Positions 1 to 12,383 are shown, numbered from the stretch's first letter. The stretch is DNA of 64,000 nt from Apostichopus japonicus (GCF_037975245.1 NC_092570.1:6553001-6617000); one strand, 5' to 3'. Notes: generated by a model from the sequence alone, not told the origin. Made by a program: numbers and translations.

Positions 1-3000
1 TTCTTACAAAACTGAGAGAGCTCAAAGGTCACTGATAATGGCCTCAGATTTTAGCGCAAAAAATCAATGAGACATTCAAATGTTTCAAAATGCTTTTTGA
101 AGGTGGCCGTTAAATGCATACATGTCAAAATCCTGTGACCAATCAGTTGACTTTCTCTATCATACAGTACTTGTGGGCAAAACACTGATGACGCTTAACA
201 CATTGAGACTGGGCGGACAATTAAAACATGGCTGTTTATAAAGTCACCAAATACTACTAAACTTGCTTCAAAGAAAATCTTTGTGGTTCTGAAACTTCAT
301 AAAACCAAAAAATCATTGGACCTACCATACAGGTAAATAGGATTGTTAACCTTATGATGTCCATGGTTGTCAGTAACTCCAAAGACAGGTTATCAATCGA
401 TCTAGTTAATCTTTCTATCAATCCCACTTTCACTTTCATGAACTCTCTTCCCACTCTATCTCTCCCCCAACTGAACCTATCTACATTTTTCAATTACCCA
501 AAGAGAATGTATACACAGCACTGATCTTATATTTCCTAAAGAAGGGCAGTAATTCTTTCAACTGGTTGCCCTTCAATCCCTCCCTGTACAGTAAGTACAT
601 TCTATTCCAATTCTCAGATCATAAACAGTTTAGTACAGATCCTAGTGTCATATAAATTTGTTGTCAAATGAACCCAAACATTTTCTGATTTTCTGCTGGC
701 ATATTTTCAGCAAATGCCATGCACACGACCTTATGACCCTATATGATATCAATACCAAGAATTGATCCTTGAGTGGTGACAGGGCAGAATTAAGAAGCAA
801 ACATGTGTGCAAAGGGCCAATTATCCTAAACAGCAGACTAGCTCATGTTATCAATAGTTTCACAACATTATGAATAATACCATTATTTTTTTTTCTTTCT
901 AAAAAGTTAAATTTAATGTTTTTGACTAGTACATATTGACAAAGCAAAACATATAAGGGCAAGACTCATGTTTTGTTTTTGTCTCCTTTTCACCACACTT
1001 TGCCTTCCACCAACTGGTACCTTCTTTCAACAGGACTTTTTTTTTTTGCCTCAGTGAAAAACATTTCCAATGATTTTATTCAGTTTTAAAGAAGGGGGAA
1101 TTTTAGGAAAATATGAACAGGTGGGGAAGTGCTTTTGTACGATAAAAGTCTAGAAGAATTTCTAGCTGGATACCTCCAGGAAGAATGTTTCTGATGCTGA
1201 AAGACACATCACTGTAAATGAGAAGTTTCCAAGGGAGATTATGGTGGTAACTAATTGAACCCCAGGGGAACATTACAGGAGGTCTGTCTCAGTATGCTAT
1301 TATGTAAGAGTTTGCTATAAGAATCCAGTGGATCCATAAGTCTAAGCAATAACAAAGAAAAGAGAGAAATTGGACAGACAACTAACTCCCTTTCAGTATA
1401 AATTTACATAAAAATTGTCTACACGAGTCACTCAGGATCATGTTAAACAATGGTTGATTTAAAAGGACATTGCCTATGTAGGCCATTTCTCACAGTATAG
1501 CCATCTTTACCACATAGTCCACATACATGCGTTACAGTCCTCCACAACCCACAGGTTATAAATGTGCTGACATAGTTTCGGCAAGCTATCAGTGTAACGA
1601 GTGCATACTTTCAGGTAATCTCTACAATATTTGAAGCATATCGCCGATTTTTTGACACTGGCATTCATTTCACAAATTACACACATCAGCAATGGTAACT
1701 AACTACAGGCCTGTATTAAGCTGCCATTTCTATTCAAACCCCAAATCTGTTTATAGCTCCATGGTTCTATCAATCGGAAATGAACCCTGTAAGGGAGGTT
1801 TCCGTACTTCATGCCTGTGGCTAGAATTCCTGATTTATAGGCATGCATTGTTCTAGAAAAGAATGCTAGGACAAAGTTGAGTGTGTACTGACTGACACTT
1901 AACTTCCGATCCATTCCTCAAAATAGTACAATGGTACACATGAGAATTATAAATTCCATACACAGAAAACTGCATCAGTGCAATTGACACTGTTTACTTG
2001 CCCTTGTCTAAGAATTTACTGCCATGTATTTCTTATGGGTGGAACCTGCACATACCTTAACAAAGTCCATTCTGTAAGGCACTCTCCTTGCAATTTAACA
2101 GTTCAGCAAACAAGCTTTGAAAAATGTGTAAATTTTTTTCCTACCATTTAATATAAATGTCACCTTGACTTCACAGTTTTTCTGTCAACCAGAAAACTTG
2201 AGCCTACTAAATTACTCTTGCTTTTGTGTTTGGTAGATTACTATAAAGATTTCACACTAAAAACCCCATAAAAATTCAATTCATCAACTAGACGATATAT
2301 ACAGTAGGTTTCAAATTTGGAATATATACTGGAAGAAATTGTCCACACATTTACTTGAACTGATAGCAAATCTTTGATCAAAACTAAATGACAGAGTCTT
2401 TTGAACAGACATTTGGCAAACGACATACTCTGCTGGATTTCTGGAACTCTTCATTACAAGCAATGATCTATGTGTGAAATAAGGAGACTACCCGAGGGCA
2501 ATACAGAATTTAACAAAACTCATAAACAAGGCTGCAAAATGAATGCTGATGGACCCAGCTAAAAAGACCCAGCTAAAGAGTTTTTCTCCATTACAATGCT
2601 ACTACAGATTTATGAAAACTTCATCTGAGACATCGTTAAGCACAGACTTGCCACTGAATAACGAATGGGGTAGAAGAAAATTAAATCAGTCTAAATTCAA
2701 CACCGGCGTTAATACAGAATGACCTATATCTAATTTGATGCAATTAAGACCCCATCATATGATACTGTAGTGCAGGCATTTCCAGTGCCAGCTGTCAACA
2801 TTAGTACTGTCAGCCTTCTGTATTAAAATCTGTACAGAGGATTACAGTACATCTGGTCTGTTTCCTGTATGGTTCTATCTTTCAGGTCACACCTTTCCCC
2901 TTCTCCTCCATAAACTACTTGTGTATGCATGGACCACCCTTATGCAGTTTCCAATCTAGCATTTAATCTTGACACAAAAAGTAGATGAAAAGGAGGTCCA

Positions 3001-6000
3001 AAGCAGACAAATGGTGGAGGGGAAAAAAAAGCCACAAGAGGCAAGTATAAAGCCAAGAGGAAAGGGAAAGCACTGTTAAAAGATAATCTTATTGTCTGTC
3101 AAGTGTTATTGAGGGAGGTACCATTGTTATCTCCACTTTTGTCAAGATGGTTTCATTGAACTTGAAAGGGGCTGATGAAGTTCTTACCAGAGACATGGCT
3201 TGGGGCCAGACTGGAAAATCAAGAGCTATTTGTTGAGCGACTTTTAGGATAGAACATATGCTGATTGGTAGACTGTAATTGGTTTCTAAATAAAGACTAG
3301 ACTTGGGGGAGCTTTTTTAATGTAGATTGAACACTTTGATGTATTTTGGAGTTCTAAACAAAAGCCCTCTCTGGATGGTTAGAACTTGTGGCTTTTGAAG
3401 AGGTTCTTAGAGTCCCCCTGTACCGTCATCATCTTATGTACAATGCAAAAGTTGCTTTCTGGAGATTAAATGAATTGTGGCAGCTTTGAGAGCATTGAAA
3501 GTTTCGAAAGACAAGGTAGTGTTCAAGCTTACTTCCTCTTCTTGATCAACAAACAAATGTTTATGTCATCTTGTAAGATGCCTGTCCCAGGTCCTTGCCA
3601 CATGGCTTACAATTATGAACTGTGTGATTTTCCTCAGACTCGAAGTGGTTGTTTCTAGTACAAGAATTAGTATTTCAACTTCCAATTCACATTTTTGGAG
3701 AAAGCTACTGTATATATACAATCTTTCCAAACTTTGACCACTGGTGACTTCAAATGGCCTTTGGCATCCACCATTAAAAAAAGCAGCCATGAACTTCCTT
3801 CATGCCATCACCATCATGAACATGCATATTTGACAAAGATCATATTCCAAGTGAAAATTAAGACAGAAAGCAAACAATTTTGAAAGTTCTCTAAAAAAAG
3901 TAAAACTTTGTTAAACACAATGACACAACCCTTTTAGATCTACATGGAATCTATGTTACTTCATATTCACACAATTTGCAATTTTTTTTTTCCTTCTTAT
4001 TGCTGTCAAAGGAAAGGTGGAACTCCCCTAATTGCAGAGTATGTCGAAAGTTATCAAGTACCTCTCAAGTACGTCACAAGCATCTGTCTAATAGAGAACA
4101 TATCATGATTCAAGAAACAACATGGGGACATGGCATATAGGAAATTGCTTGACATCACCGTAGTCATAGTGACCAAACAGGTTAAACACATCTAAGTACT
4201 GATAAGTTCTGTACTTGAACAATGTTTGATTTATATAATCTATGAGCATAAAATTTTTCCAAGAATCATGATTAATAAGAGGTCAGAGACCTGCCCTGTT
4301 CTATTACACCGAATAATCTCCTCAGAGGTAAAGTGTACTAAACTAAGAAGCATAAGGAAGTCATAAAGACATCCATTGCAGAAATCAATATCCTCTATTG
4401 TGTTGGATTGTTTGATCTCCTTTTGTAATGGTTAGCTTGTTCAGGAAGTATTTGAAAAGTCTTTGAAGAAGATAAAGAGGTCACAGGGTTCTCAGGGTGA
4501 GGTCCCTTTTATTTATAGCATTCACTGCTCTGTTAACATTATCATTGAGATGGAAAACAAATCTGTCCCTACAGTGTGTGATAGTACGTACTCCAGAGAT
4601 ACCCTCTCTGTTCATTCAGTGAGATACTGTGGGAGGAAGGAACTGGAGCAATGTACCCAAGAATGTCCATACAATGTGGTAGGAGGCACCCTCTGTCACT
4701 AAAGTGTGATAGGGCGACGCATTCAACCAATAGTCCCCCTGTTCCTTCAGTGTCTGTGTGATAGGATAAACTAGAGAAATACCTTGCAGTGTGATGAGAG
4801 AGATTCGAGCACTGCCCTCTGTCCCTAACAATGTTACAATCTGGGGAAAAATCTCAACGAACATAAAACGCGCTTTCTATTTTCTCCTATGATTGACAAA
4901 ATTTGTTCAACGCAGGCACCCCCACACTGCCAGTGGGTCAACGCAACATGTTGGTTTGGCTTGTTTATGTACCAACACCGATGTTACTAAAAACCTGGCT
5001 TCAACTTCAACGATCATAAACATAACCACACACAATTTACTTAGAATACGGTACTGTGTATTGCTTGATCAGTGAACATCATTTACGTCAGAGCTCAAAA
5101 ACAATTAATTTATTTAGTGACCACGTTTGTGCTTCATTCCTGATACATACAGTATGTCTTTCAAAATCATTTGATTCTCACTACCGTAGATCAGACATAC
5201 ATATATAACAGAGCAAACTTCCAGCAACTGGACCCATTCAATCAATTATTATTAGCTGATGAATCTAGTGTTTTTCAAAGAAACAGGTGTACTATACATT
5301 GAATGGCCTTATGTCTCACTATTAGTTGTCATTCTAAGGATTTCGGTCTCCCAACTGGCCTCACAAAGATTACCAGGAAAGATGGGTTACTAGGGCAATT
5401 ATTAAAGTGAGCCTAACTCTGGCTTTTTGTAGTTCAATGTTCCTAAATCTTTACATACTAAAATGCTGAATCTTGAATTCAGTATGTATGATGTCATAAT
5501 GGCTGACGTTTTACAAAATTTCCCAGTACTAGATTTTCAATATATATATATATTTATATACGTTTTGTTGGTTGGTTGGCATCTATCTTGGCGCAGAGTG
5601 CTCTATGTCCGGTGGACAGAGTGAAGTAGGTGAGAATTAGTTGAGACTAGTGGAACACTAGTAGTTGTTACTCAGAGTTTCATTCGTTGACAACTGATAC
5701 ATAAACATATATGATGTCCAATTAGATTCCAATACATAGAGATCCAGTTTGTTCCAACTTACCAGGTAACATTTAAATTTAAAACCCCACTCTGCATCCT
5801 CTTGTCTAATACTGCTACCAGTAAATCAGAAAATGGTAAAAACCCTTTCGATAAATTGCTGGCTAGCATCACTAAATACTTTAAAACACACGGTCAAAAA
5901 CCCCTACTACTAACAGTTTTGTGTCCTCATGGCAACACTTCAGGGTATACTTGAAAATTTATTCAAGAATCATTGAAGGTCATAAGGTAGCAAAATTAGA

Positions 6001-6029
6001 ATGACAGCAGATACTGTAGAAGTGACCAA
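1..6029. other. Non-coding stretch left of the YAP1 exon; probably YAP1 intron
   Basis: No coding exon was recognised here on either strand. I looked for the second half of the first YAP WW domain, a second WW domain and the C-terminal PDZ-binding tail in minus-strand translation and found none. The small open frames are short, start in AT-rich sequence and have no protein signature. The stretch therefore most likely belongs to the first coding intron of YAP1, which would then exceed 6.7 kb. A repeat around 5520-5700 is listed separately. Confidence 0.5.
5520..5705 (-). repeat. Dispersed repeat with (TA)n tail, copy 1
   Basis: The segment at about 5640-5705 is the reverse complement, with a few changes, of about 10005-10065. 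Shared words include ACTCTGAGTAACAACTACTA and CTAGTGTTCC. In both places the shared segment is followed, in its own orientation, by a TA-rich tract (5535-5561 here, 10080 onward there), so this looks like one repeat family with a TA-rich end rather than chance similarity. Family unknown. Confidence 0.6.
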
Positions 6030-6310
6030 CTGACCATAACATTTAGATCTGAACAGGTCAAAACAAAAGGGCTATGGACATGGTTTATGGTCTTGTATCT
6101 GGGGGTTGGGGTGGTGGTTGGGAGGCGTTCCCAATGGGACACAAACCAGCGCAGGTTATCATTTATATACCTGGCAGTGGGTGAAGAGAGGCAATTGAGA
6201 TATTTAGGTGCCTTGCCCAAGGACACAACATAATGATCTGGCTAGGACTATGTCTGTTATCCTTACCATCTCAAGTCCATTGCCTCAGCCTTTTGACCAA
6301 AACTCCCTAG
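6030..6310 (-). mobile_element. tRNA-derived SINE, degenerate
   Basis: On the minus strand a tRNA-like head (AAAAGGCTGAGGCAATGGAC, about 6270-6295) is followed by the conserved SINE body word GTGTCCTTGGGCAAGGCAC at about 6207-6226. The same body word occurs in the SINE at 43708 (GCGTCCTTGGGCAAGGCACT). The B box is poorly preserved, so this is an old copy. It lies downstream of the YAP1 exon in the same orientation as that gene. Confidence 0.65.
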
Positions 6311-6783
6311 AAAGTAGACTTACTGTAACTAACATGTGACACTGATTTCTCTAAAATTAAGCACATTAGAATGCAAACTGCAAACTAAAACCCCCAGTTC
6401 GGAAGAACCCTACCCTCCTCATTGACAAAAAAAATATAACTTATGGTTGTAAGATTGAGGAAGAATTTACTTTAGGGCTTGTGAAGATACATCAACTCGG
6501 TCATTTTTGGTCATGTACCTGAAAGTATAAGTGAAGAGGTGTCAATCGGCGGATAGCTTAAATTTGCTTTGGCTTGGGGACTGAGCTATAGATATGACAA
6601 TATATCTGTCATAACTTGGCAACATAAAAACCTACACAAACCTACCAAAATAATCTCAAACTGTCTGACACAAGAAGGCAACATTTTTTTCATTCTTTTG
6701 CAACTTTTTAATCACATATAATTTATGAACTTAACAGGAGAGAGAGAGATAAAAATAATATAAAGCAAGAAAGGGTTACTCAC

Positions 6784-7307
6784 TCAAGAAAATATTGCTG
6801 TCCGTTAGGTGTATGGGCGACCTCCCATCCGGGTGGAAGAGGTATTGATGATAAAATATCTGCGTTATCCGTTATATCGTAACTCTGCTGTTTCAAATGT
6901 TGAACTTGGAGGGATTGCTGGCCAACAGCAGACCTCATTTCCTGCAAGATGGCGGGCGACGACCGTGCCCGCTGATGCACAATGTTCAGTCCATGGGTCG
7001 ACAGTGATTGCGGACCGCTAGGTGGGGAAGTTATCCCCGAATCTGTGGGAGAATCACTATAATGAGATTCGTCTTGACTGGAATCTCGCCGGTGGTTACC
7101 GTTAGGGCTTAGCCTTGGTCCAGGTTGAGAGAAAAATGACGGCGGCAAATTACGTTCTTTCATAGGCTTTGGCAGTTCTTCTTTATCCGCGCTAGGGTGC
7201 AAGACTCTCTGAAACAAATGTTCTAACTCGGTAGCCGAATCTCCCTTCATGTGAGAAATCACCTGTGTCTTCCTATCCTCCGCATCCACCATATCGACAG
7301 ACGTCAT
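6784..7307 (-). CDS. YAP1: YAP1/Yorkie transcriptional coactivator, first coding exon (partial gene)
   Basis: Hippo-pathway coactivator that binds TEAD factors in the nucleus and is held in the cytoplasm by LATS phosphorylation and 14-3-3. The exon codes 174 residues plus two bases. Residues 18-62 form the TEAD-binding region, ending with the LPPSFF loop (human LPDSFF). H111-Q-R113-A-R-S116-S-P matches the human S127 site; HRRDSS (72-77) is a second HxRxxS site. The first WW domain begins at L157 (LPPGWE) and is cut at QQYFL by donor GA|GTGAGT at 6784/6783, where human YAP reads RYFLNH. The start is the first ATG of the frame. An acceptor-like TTCTTCAG ends at 7339, so an upstream non-coding exon is likely. 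Later exons (rest of WW1, transactivation region, PDZ tail) were not found to the left. HMKGDS (19-24) and HLKQQS (137-142) carry K where LATS sites have R. The gene could equally be named yki. Confidence 0.95.
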
Positions 7308-7339
7308 TTTGAATCGAGACTGTCTGACAAATATCTGCC

Positions 7340-9984
7340 TGAAGAAAAAAAAATTTAATCTAAGTTGTCAAATGTTTCATAGATTTTCAGACTGAACTAA
7401 ATTGTAAAATTATGGAAAATGCATTTTGCAAGTTATATGGACTCAAGTTGAGCTGGGTGTAGTCAGAAGGGGAATTAATCCACCATCAAAAATTATACAA
7501 CAAACTAACACCAATAACTCATTTGTTTTTTTCCAAACTATATCTAAGAATGAATGGAGGGGGGAAAATTGGCACTATTTGAGCTGAGCAGATCTGCTCA
7601 ACATTGCATACATATTATCAGCACTCTTTTTGAAAATTAAGCATATATCCTATTAACTAATTAAACTTCACAACTCAACCAAAACATGTTCTTTTCCAGT
7701 TTGTGCTTTTAAAGTCCACTAATCTCAAAGAAGCAAAAAAATAATGAGCATACTGTACATATACAGGCCACTAGCGTTATACAATTGCAGGAATAAAAAT
7801 TTGGATGAAAACAGGTTATGGGTTTGCAATGACTATTTTGTCAATTGCTATATTATACATGTACAGTACAACTCTGAAAGACTGAAAAGGGTTGAGGCTA
7901 TGAGTGATTAGGTCATGACATTGCATGTTTGCTATGGATGAAACAGGCTTGTTATTGCTTTTGCTTCTACAAGAACATATGTAACTTGAACTTGTGGAAA
8001 ATGTGGCTGAGCTTGAAACCATAGACTTAACTTCTCCTTGATCACTGCTGGAGACAAGGTTAGGTAACCAGTAATCTCTGCTTGAAGTCTTCTGTCAGAC
8101 TGGGACTGGGACAGCCTTTGATATACTTAATGTTAGCTATTTACAAGGAAGCATCCCATAATACCCAGACAAGTAGAATAGAGGTTCCATTTGCCCAGAT
8201 TAGGCACATGCAGAATTTGTATGTTACATGACATGTTAAGATTACCTCACAAAACTAGGGAGACAGATCTGTAACTAAGGAGCAGGGGCCAAAAGTCACT
8301 GTATGCAGTATGAAGTTTTAAACTTATACTTTATAGAGTATGAATGGCTTGTGGCTTGAGTTTACTGCATGAAAAATAAAACCTGATACTACATTTGCAT
8401 CAAACAATGTTAAACAGGTTATAAACAAACTGAGGTCATTTAAACTTAGTCTATAGTCATTTTAATGAATGGAATTAGTACTAATTAGGCTACCTTCGTT
8501 CAGTCTTCGGGATAAATTGACATGTATGTTACCTGTGTGTAAGTGGGAACTGTGAAAAGTCAATTTAACCTTAGGAGTAAATTAAAATAGCACTATGGAT
8601 AAGTATTCTCACCTTTTTAACTTAGTTACAGGAGCCAAACCTGACAAATTTACAGCATCAGTGAAATTCCTCAGATCAAGTCTCCCAATAATCCCATTAC
8701 AATAAACAATCGTAATATGAAATCTCCGAGTTAATTTCCCTTCTCCTTTCTAAAGTCTTTTCAACCTTCAGTTAAGTAAGGAACATAGAGTAAACCGCTC
8801 CTATTTTTTAATGAGAGCTAGCAGCAACAAGTCAACTCAAAGTATACAACAACGAAGTTGACTGGTCTATTCCCTATCCAGTAACATAGGTTCCGGAGTA
8901 GATGGTATTAACACCATACAACACGTAAACTTTCCAACACAAGCTTTAAAACTTCTAAATAAAAGGAAATTCACAAGTTGGAATTGTAGATTTATATCCT
9001 GTGTCATACGTTGGTCTGATGTTGGTAGTTTTATGAAAGAGTTAACACACAAACAACGTCATGCTAACTAAGTAAAGCCTTTTAAATGGTCCGATCCTTG
9101 TATTCTCGGCAAATTTTCACCCGTACCTGCCGTAGGGATCTGTGCGTATATGAAATACAGTGTATATACTGCAGTGTATTAGAAATCACGAATGTTGACG
9201 AAGCTCATCATGCATGTAGGTGCGAATCAACTTGATGAGCCGTAGCACTTAGTTTTCTTGCAACTGGTAGAAAATAATCCAAAATAATATCGTTCATTGC
9301 TACTTTGTCTAAGCCTCATATCATTTCTTTATTTAATCTTGATCGATTTGCATATAATTTGATACATTTACATTGAAAACATGAAAATTATCGTGCACAA
9401 TTAATGAAAAATACAGCCAAAACGTAATTTCTTATATATTATTCCGCCAGAGATTCGCCGTTTCCGGGGCAGTGCGGTCACATCGCAGGGTAAGAGTAAT
9501 ATAATCACTTATTTCGACAGGCATTGGTAAATCAGTAATACGTCACAGTTGCGTAGGCGTGAACTTACTAAAGGATTTAACTGTATCAATGGGCTACCAT
9601 TAGCTCTTCTCTGGTAAATGATTGTTTCGGGGTTATCTCTTTAAACAGAAAATTCTAAGAAAAGGATTGTGTTCTGATCTTAGTGGTTCGCAAAGAAATG
9701 TGCCGCTATAGTTTTCAAAAATTAATTCCACTTTATTGACATGTACACCAATTCGGGATCTGAGGATTTGGCAGGTGAAAACTTGTATGTAAGCAGAACT
9801 ACAATATAACAACATTGTAATGTACCATTCGTTATATTATTGCAAAGGTTGGTAAACACCCACTTCAAAAGAAAATATAATGATCCCAGAAAATCTTAAT
9901 GTTGTAAAGAAAATAACAAAAGGGATGTACATCTTAGCTCTAGATGATTAGCCATGTTGATATTTATATACAGATTTTTTTATA
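7340..9984. other. Non-coding stretch between YAP1 coding exon 1 and the palindromic (TA)n locus
   Basis: No coding exon recognised. It should hold the YAP1 5' intron, promoter and any non-coding first exon. A GC-richer patch at about 9445-9490 follows a TATA-like string (TTATATATTATTCC, about 9431) and ends in CATCGCAGGGTAAGAG, which resembles a plus-strand exon end with a 5' splice site. This could be a non-coding exon, but nothing else supports it. Confidence 0.35.
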
Positions 9985-10065
9985 CAGAGTTGTCTGATGA
10001 TCGCTCAACGCATGAAACTCTGAGTAACAACTACTAGTGTTCCCACTAGTATCAACTAGTCTCAA
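9985..10065 (+). repeat. Dispersed repeat with (TA)n tail, copy 2
   Basis: Matches the reverse complement of 5640-5705 over ATGAAACTCTGAGTAACAAC and the following CTACTAGTGTTCC. It is immediately followed by the inverted-repeat arm and (TA)n tract at 10066 onward. Confidence 0.6.
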
Positions 10066-10078
10066 CGGCTACTACCTC

Positions 10079-10159
<81 letters not shown>

Positions 10160-10207
10160 TATATATATATATGTATATATGTATATATATATGTATATAT
10201 GTATATA

Positions 10208-10261
<54 letters not shown>

Positions 10262-10333
10262 CATATATATATACATATATACATATATATATATATCTAT
10301 ATATATATATATATATACAGGAGGTAGTAGCCG
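10066..10333. repeat. (TA)n microsatellite enclosed in a perfect inverted repeat
   Basis: A roughly 237-bp tract of alternating T and A, with scattered G or C interruptions, spans 10081-10317. It is bracketed by CGGCTACTACCTCCTG (10066-10081) and its exact reverse complement CAGGAGGTAGTAGCCG (10318-10333). Since (TA)n is itself self-complementary, the whole 268 bp can fold as one hairpin or cruciform. Long open frames here are artefacts of the dinucleotide repeat. Confidence 0.9.
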
Positions 10334-11556
10334 GGGGACACTGGGGCACGTGCCCCCACACTTTTGGAACTGTGGCTCAAGGGGAACCCACTCAGCCCAT
10401 ATAGCCAGGGGTTGTATGAACTTACACCAACAATCCAAGCAGGGCAACAGTTCAAGGAGGGACACAATACTCGTGTCCTGCAGCTTTTGAAGTGTTGTTT
10501 TTTTTTCTTATACTAGAGGTACAGATAGGACGATGGAGGGGAATGGCACTTGGGAACCTACTTCCATGTCCAAGCTTATGCATGTTTTTACCCTCAACTT
10601 TAATTATCATTTAATATTTAGTTACGATACTCTCTTCACGTTAGTAAGGAGGGCTGAGTATGATCTCAGAAAAAAAAGTGACGCAAAAAGCTAGGTCAAG
10701 GCGCTTGTCCGGGACGCCCTCTAATGTTGATGCATCTATATATTATAAGCCCAGCCACCGTGTCAATATACGTGGCTGCTCATGATACGTGTGATAACAT
10801 GTTTTGCTTTCCTTGAAAATCCATGGTTTATCTAACCCTCCCAACATATTTTCAAGTAATTATACACATCTGTATTATACGCGATACAACACACATGACC
10901 ATGCATCAGTGGGGTAAGAAAAGTTGGTCGATCTATTTTAACCTATTGAAGTAAATCAAATACAAAAATATTGTTTGTATCTTTATGTTATTCCTCTTGT
11001 TGACTTCCGTTCGGAAATGCAAGTCTGTTGACTAAGGTGTAAACCAGGGTCCAAAGTACACCGCGAGAATTTATACAAACTAGCCTTGCATGACGGAAAC
11101 TATAGAGCTCTGTTTACATATACATTTTGTCTTAAACTTACAACGTGTCGCAAGCCTTTGTTGCCATAGATAGGTAAGAATAAAAGGAGGCGTTCCTTTT
11201 CTCACAAGGAATTTTTTTTAAATACGTGAGACCTATTCCATGCACCAAATTCTCAGAGATAAAAGGAAAAGTCGTGAGAATGCCAAAATTGTTTCAAGAT
11301 TGTGCAATAGTTACATGTGGTCGCAATACACGACGGGACGCAATTGAAAAAATTAAATCTTTAAAATTCTTTTGAATAATTTGGTTGAAAGGTTTCAGTG
11401 TCATTTTTTTGCTCTCTTGTTTATCTTCAATGTTATATTTCTCACAATCAATATTTGTTATTCATCAGATTACTTTGACACGAAATCTTATAAGGATATC
11501 CCGATGACTAAAATCTTTATACACTTTATACACCGTCACGGTATGGGAAGTCATAG

Positions 11557-11559
<3 letters not shown>
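10334..11559. other. Non-coding AT-rich stretch
   Basis: No gene recognised. The first 150 bp are GC-richer and lack any protein signature; the rest is AT-rich single-copy-looking sequence. Confidence 0.4.
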
Positions 11560-11589
<30 letters not shown>

Positions 11590-11657
11590 CCTATATATAT
11601 ATATATATATATAGGCCTATATATATATATATATATATATAGGCCTATATATATAGG

Positions 11658-11722
<65 letters not shown>
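11560..11722. repeat. (TA)n microsatellite with AGGCCT interruptions, then (TG)n
   Basis: Alternating TA tract broken several times by the palindromic hexamer AGGCCT, giving a short higher-order pattern, and ending in a (GT)n run at about 11702-11722. It directly precedes the tRNA-like element at 11733. Confidence 0.9.
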
Positions 11723-11732
11723 ATATATGTGA

Positions 11733-11896
11733 GATTCGAACCTCCGGACATACAATCAGCGTCCATAGCCTAGTGGTTAGGGTGTCCGCATATAAAGCGG
11801 GAGGCCCGGGTTCGAACCCCGGTGGAGGCTGGAAGTTTTTCACTGTTCTTGATTTTCCAACCCATTACGATTTCAATTATATATATATTCATTTGC
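11733..11896 (+). mobile_element. tRNA-derived SINE, copy A, with an intact cloverleaf head
   Basis: Positions 11759-11830 (72 nt) fold as a complete tRNA: acceptor GCGTCCA with TGGAGGC (one mismatch), a four-pair D stem, anticodon stem TCCGC/GCGGG with loop ATATAAA (anticodon ATA), and T arm CCGGG-TTCGAAC-CCCGG. The A box is TAGCCTAGTGG and the B box GGTTCGAACCC. It is followed by a tail (GGAAGTTTTTCACTGTT to TTCATTTGC, ending about 11896) shared with the copy at 12116. That shared tail, the shared 5' flank and the odd anticodon mean a SINE is more likely than a tRNA-Tyr gene. The 5' flank holds an opposed B-box-like GGTTCGAATC on the minus strand at 11733-11742. Confidence 0.75.
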
Positions 11897-12115
11897 CTTT
11901 GTCGTTTACCTCCATTTCCATTTCATTAACATAAAGTCTGTTCAAAGTATCTCTTTCGATATCCGGCTTTAGGAATCACAAATGATTTCGATTTGGTTAG
12001 CATCATGTTTGATCTCAGTCTAGAGTAAGGCAAAATATGTCACCAAAAACAGAACTAGTATATTGTTCGATACAGGTGACAAACGTCTACAGTGGAATTA
12101 CGACCTTCCTGACCG

Positions 12116-12281
12116 GTCTCGAACCTCTGGACATACAATCAGCGTCCATAGCCTATAGTGGTTAGGGTGTCCGCATATAAAGAGGGAGGCCCGGGTTCGA
12201 ACCCCGGTGGAGGCTGGAAATTTTTCACTGTTTTTGATTTTCCAACCCAGTACGATTTCAATTATATATATATTCATTTGC
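12116..12281 (+). mobile_element. tRNA-derived SINE, copy B, degraded
   Basis: Same element as 11733-11896. The tRNA-like part is 12142-12215 and is 74 nt because of a two-base TA insertion in the D arm; its anticodon stem has a mismatch (GAGGG for GCGGG). The T arm and B box are intact. The 5' flank and 3' tail match copy A through TTCATTTGC, after which a new (TA)n tract starts. The opposed minus-strand B-box-like word (GGTTCGAGACC) is present at 12116-12126. Confidence 0.75.
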
Positions 12282-12284
<3 letters not shown>

Positions 12285-12314
<30 letters not shown>

Positions 12315-12324
12315 CCATATATAT

Positions 12325-12383
<59 letters not shown>

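Noticed and set aside
3470-3790. Possible YAP second WW half near 3590 (WQGP on the minus strand)
   Set aside because: Only a W-Q pair matches; the flanking residues are wrong for a WW domain and the conserved T-T-T-W-Q-D-P-R pattern is absent.
9430-9495. A plus-strand non-coding first exon ending at GGTAAGAG
   Set aside because: A TATA-like string and a donor-like end are present, but there is no linked gene within 6 kb and no second line of evidence.
10037-10490. Several overlapping long frames rich in Y and I
   Set aside because: They are translations of the (TA)n microsatellite and its flanks and open on both strands, so they carry no coding evidence.
11759-11830. A genuine tRNA-Tyr gene
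   Set aside because: The fold is complete, but the anticodon would be ATA, there is no intron, and the flanks and tail are shared with a second degraded copy, which fits a SINE better.
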